This document shows, one piece after another, positions 62,882 to 64,000 of a stretch of DNA of 64,000 nt. The notes below the pieces were generated by a model. That model was not told the DNA's origin. It did no database searches and worked only from the letters and a program-made list of their open reading frames with translations. The position numbers and the translations under genes were made by a program. The stretch's first letter is position 1. The number at the start of each line of letters is the position of its first letter. This DNA is from Geodermatophilus poikilotrophus. GTDB lineage: Bacteria; Actinomycetota; Actinomycetes; Mycobacteriales; Geodermatophilaceae. The stretch is taken from contig NZ_FOIE01000001.1 in the NCBI RefSeq assembly GCF_900111455.1, positions 880,376 to 944,375 on the forward strand. The letters run 5' to 3'.

Positions 62882-64000
62882 ATGACGACCCTGTGGGACA
62901 CCACCGGCTCCGCCGTGGTCAAGGAGCTCGCCGCGCAGCGGCGCACCGGCGGTGCGGTGCTCTCCGGCGTCGCGCTGACCCTGGTGGTCGTGGCCGACGA
63001 GAACCGGGTGGCCGAGGCCGAGGACGCCGCGACCGCCGCCGCCGAGCAGCACCCCTGCCGGCTGCTGATCGTCGTCCGCCGGCAGATCGAAGCGCCGACC
63101 CCCCGGCTGGACGCCGAGGTGCTGATCGGCGGGCGGCTGGGCCCCGGTGAGGCCGTGGTCATGCGCATGTACGGCCGGCTGGCGCTGCACGCCGAGTCGG
63201 TGGTGCTGCCGCTGCTGGCTGCCGACGCCCCCGTGGTGACCTGGTGGCACGGGGCGCCACCGGAGCAGCTGGCCACCGACGCGCTGGCGGTGATCGCCGA
63301 CCGGCGGATCACCGACAGCTCGCTGGCCGAGGACCAGGTGGCCGCACTGCGCGCCCGCGCCGAGGACTACGCGCCGGGTGACACCGACCTGGCCTGGACC
63401 CGCAGCACCCCGTGGCGCGCCACGCTGACCTCGACGGTGGACTCGGTGTCCGGGCGCCGCGGCGACGCCGTCCGGGTGCTGGGCGGCCGGGTCGAGGGGG
63501 ATCCGGGGAACGCCACCGCGCTGCTGCTGGCCGGCTGGCTGAGCGCGCGCTGCGGCCACGAGATCCCGGTGGTGTCCGGCGAGCGGCGGGCCGGGCCCAG
63601 CGGTGTCTCGGCGGTGGTGCTGGAGCTGGACCAGGACGAGCAGGTGCGGGTGGAGGCCGACCGGCGCGGCGGGGCGGTCATCCACCAGCCCTACCGGCCG
63701 GAGGCGACGGTGGCCCTGCCCGACCGGCAGCTCGGCGACCTGGTCGGCGAGGAGCTGCGCCGCCTCGACCCCGACGAGCCCTTCGCGGAGGCGCTGGAGA
63801 GCACCACCGGCGTGCCGGACCTGACGTACCGCTCCGCCGTGCGCGAGTACGTGTGGTTCGACCCCGCCGAGGAGAACGCCGGCAGCGGCGGGGAGACGCT
63901 CCCCGCCGTCCCGCCGGACTCCGAGGGCACGGACGAGGTCGCCCAGCAGGGCGTGGACGACGCCGACCAGGGCGCCCGCGACGCCGGGCAGGCCGTCCCG
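62882..64000 (+). CDS. opcA: OpcA, G6PDH assembly protein (3' end outside window)
   Basis: Allosteric/assembly factor for G6PDH in actinobacteria and cyanobacteria. 373 codons open to the window end. Seen: TLWDTTGSAVVKELAAQR, HPCRLLIVVRR, VVLPLLAADAPVVTWWHGAP and RVEADRRGGAVIHQPYRPEA. The last 45 residues are acidic and Gln/Asp/Ala-rich, an extension past the usual domain end. ATG start with GGGAGGG seven bases before; 40 bases after zwf. Confidence 0.92.
   Translation, partial: MTTLWDTTGSAVVKELAAQRRTGGAVLSGVALTLVVVADENRVAEAEDAATAAAEQHPCRLLIVVRRQIEAPTPRLDAEVLIGGRLGPGEAVVMRMYGRLALHAESVVLPLLAADAPVVTWWHGAPPEQLATDALAVIADRRITDSSLAEDQVAALRARAEDYAPGDTDLAWTRSTPWRATLTSTVDSVSGRRGDAVRVLGGRVEGDPGNATALLLAGWLSARCGHEIPVVSGERRAGPSGVSAVVLELDQDEQVRVEADRRGGAVIHQPYRPEATVALPDRQLGDLVGEELRRLDPDEPFAEALESTTGVPDLTYRSAVREYVWFDPAEENAGSGGETLPAVPPDSEGTDEVAQQGVDDADQGARDAGQAVP

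Noticed and set aside
59323-63312. 1329-codon open frame antisense to pgi, zwf and opcA
   Set aside because: Same reason; the sense strand carries complete, motif-confirmed enzymes.

Overview
The window is very GC-rich, compact, terminator-poor DNA with heavy G/C third positions, many GTG starts, overlapping stop/start codons and several leaderless promoters (TANNNT 6-7 bases before a start codon). With the gene sets sufR-B-D-(Rieske)-C-S-U-T, ctaA/ctaB next to tkt-tal-pgi-zwf-opcA, a monofunctional acnA and a MoxR/DUF58/VWA cluster, it is clearly an actinobacterium. The overall impression is of a Geodermatophilaceae-like chromosome (Blastococcus, Geodermatophilus or Modestobacter); the family assignment is inference.

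Layout. 1-4.2 kb: a sugar-catabolic operon (AGE isomerase, class II aldolase, PfkB kinase, FGGY kinase). 4.2-5.5 kb: DAHP synthase (aroG), convergent. 5.7-11 kb: an XRE/MmyB-type regulator divergent from an oxidoreductase operon (two zinc alcohol dehydrogenases, a cupin, an SDR), then a further SDR. 11.4-12.8 kb: a second, divergent glucose-6-phosphate dehydrogenase. 12.9-19.9 kb: accessory DNA. An intact NADPH:quinone reductase gene (18885-19856) is preceded by two severed copies of its own 5' end (12916-13071 and 16960-17106). Between these copies sit two cargo modules: a MerR-controlled two-component flavin monooxygenase with a Rossmann reductase, and a GTPase plus small partner pair. This looks like repeated insertion into one gene with restoration of the target, although no integrase is visible.

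20-22 kb: a lipoprotein coupled to a processive GT2 glycosyltransferase. 22.2-27.2 kb: VWA/BatA, DUF58, MoxR and a coiled-coil NlpC/P60 endopeptidase. 27.4-33.6 kb: acyl-CoA ligase, a Sir2 mini-operon and aconitase. 33.6-36.3 kb: an SDR lacking catalytic residues, a CbiX-type chelatase, a guanidine-III riboswitch controlling an SMR guanidinium exporter, and an NTF2-like protein. 36.3-43.7 kb: ABC exporter, enoyl-CoA hydratase, small HTH protein, ABC-F ATPase and two membrane proteins. 43.8-50.8 kb: the complete SUF Fe-S cluster operon with its repressor SufR and a probable SufR operator. 50.9-53.5 kb: a ClpC-like unfoldase. 53.7-55.8 kb: heme A/heme O synthesis. 56.1-64 kb: pentose-phosphate genes tkt, tal, pgi, zwf and opcA (opcA runs off the end).

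Noteworthy points are the insertion hot spot with its GTPase cassette, the riboswitch-controlled exporter, two genes whose best start codon is ATC, a family of stop-codon-adjacent palindromic repeats (six copies), and a tandemly duplicated gene junction. No rRNA, tRNA, CRISPR array, transposase or integrase was seen.
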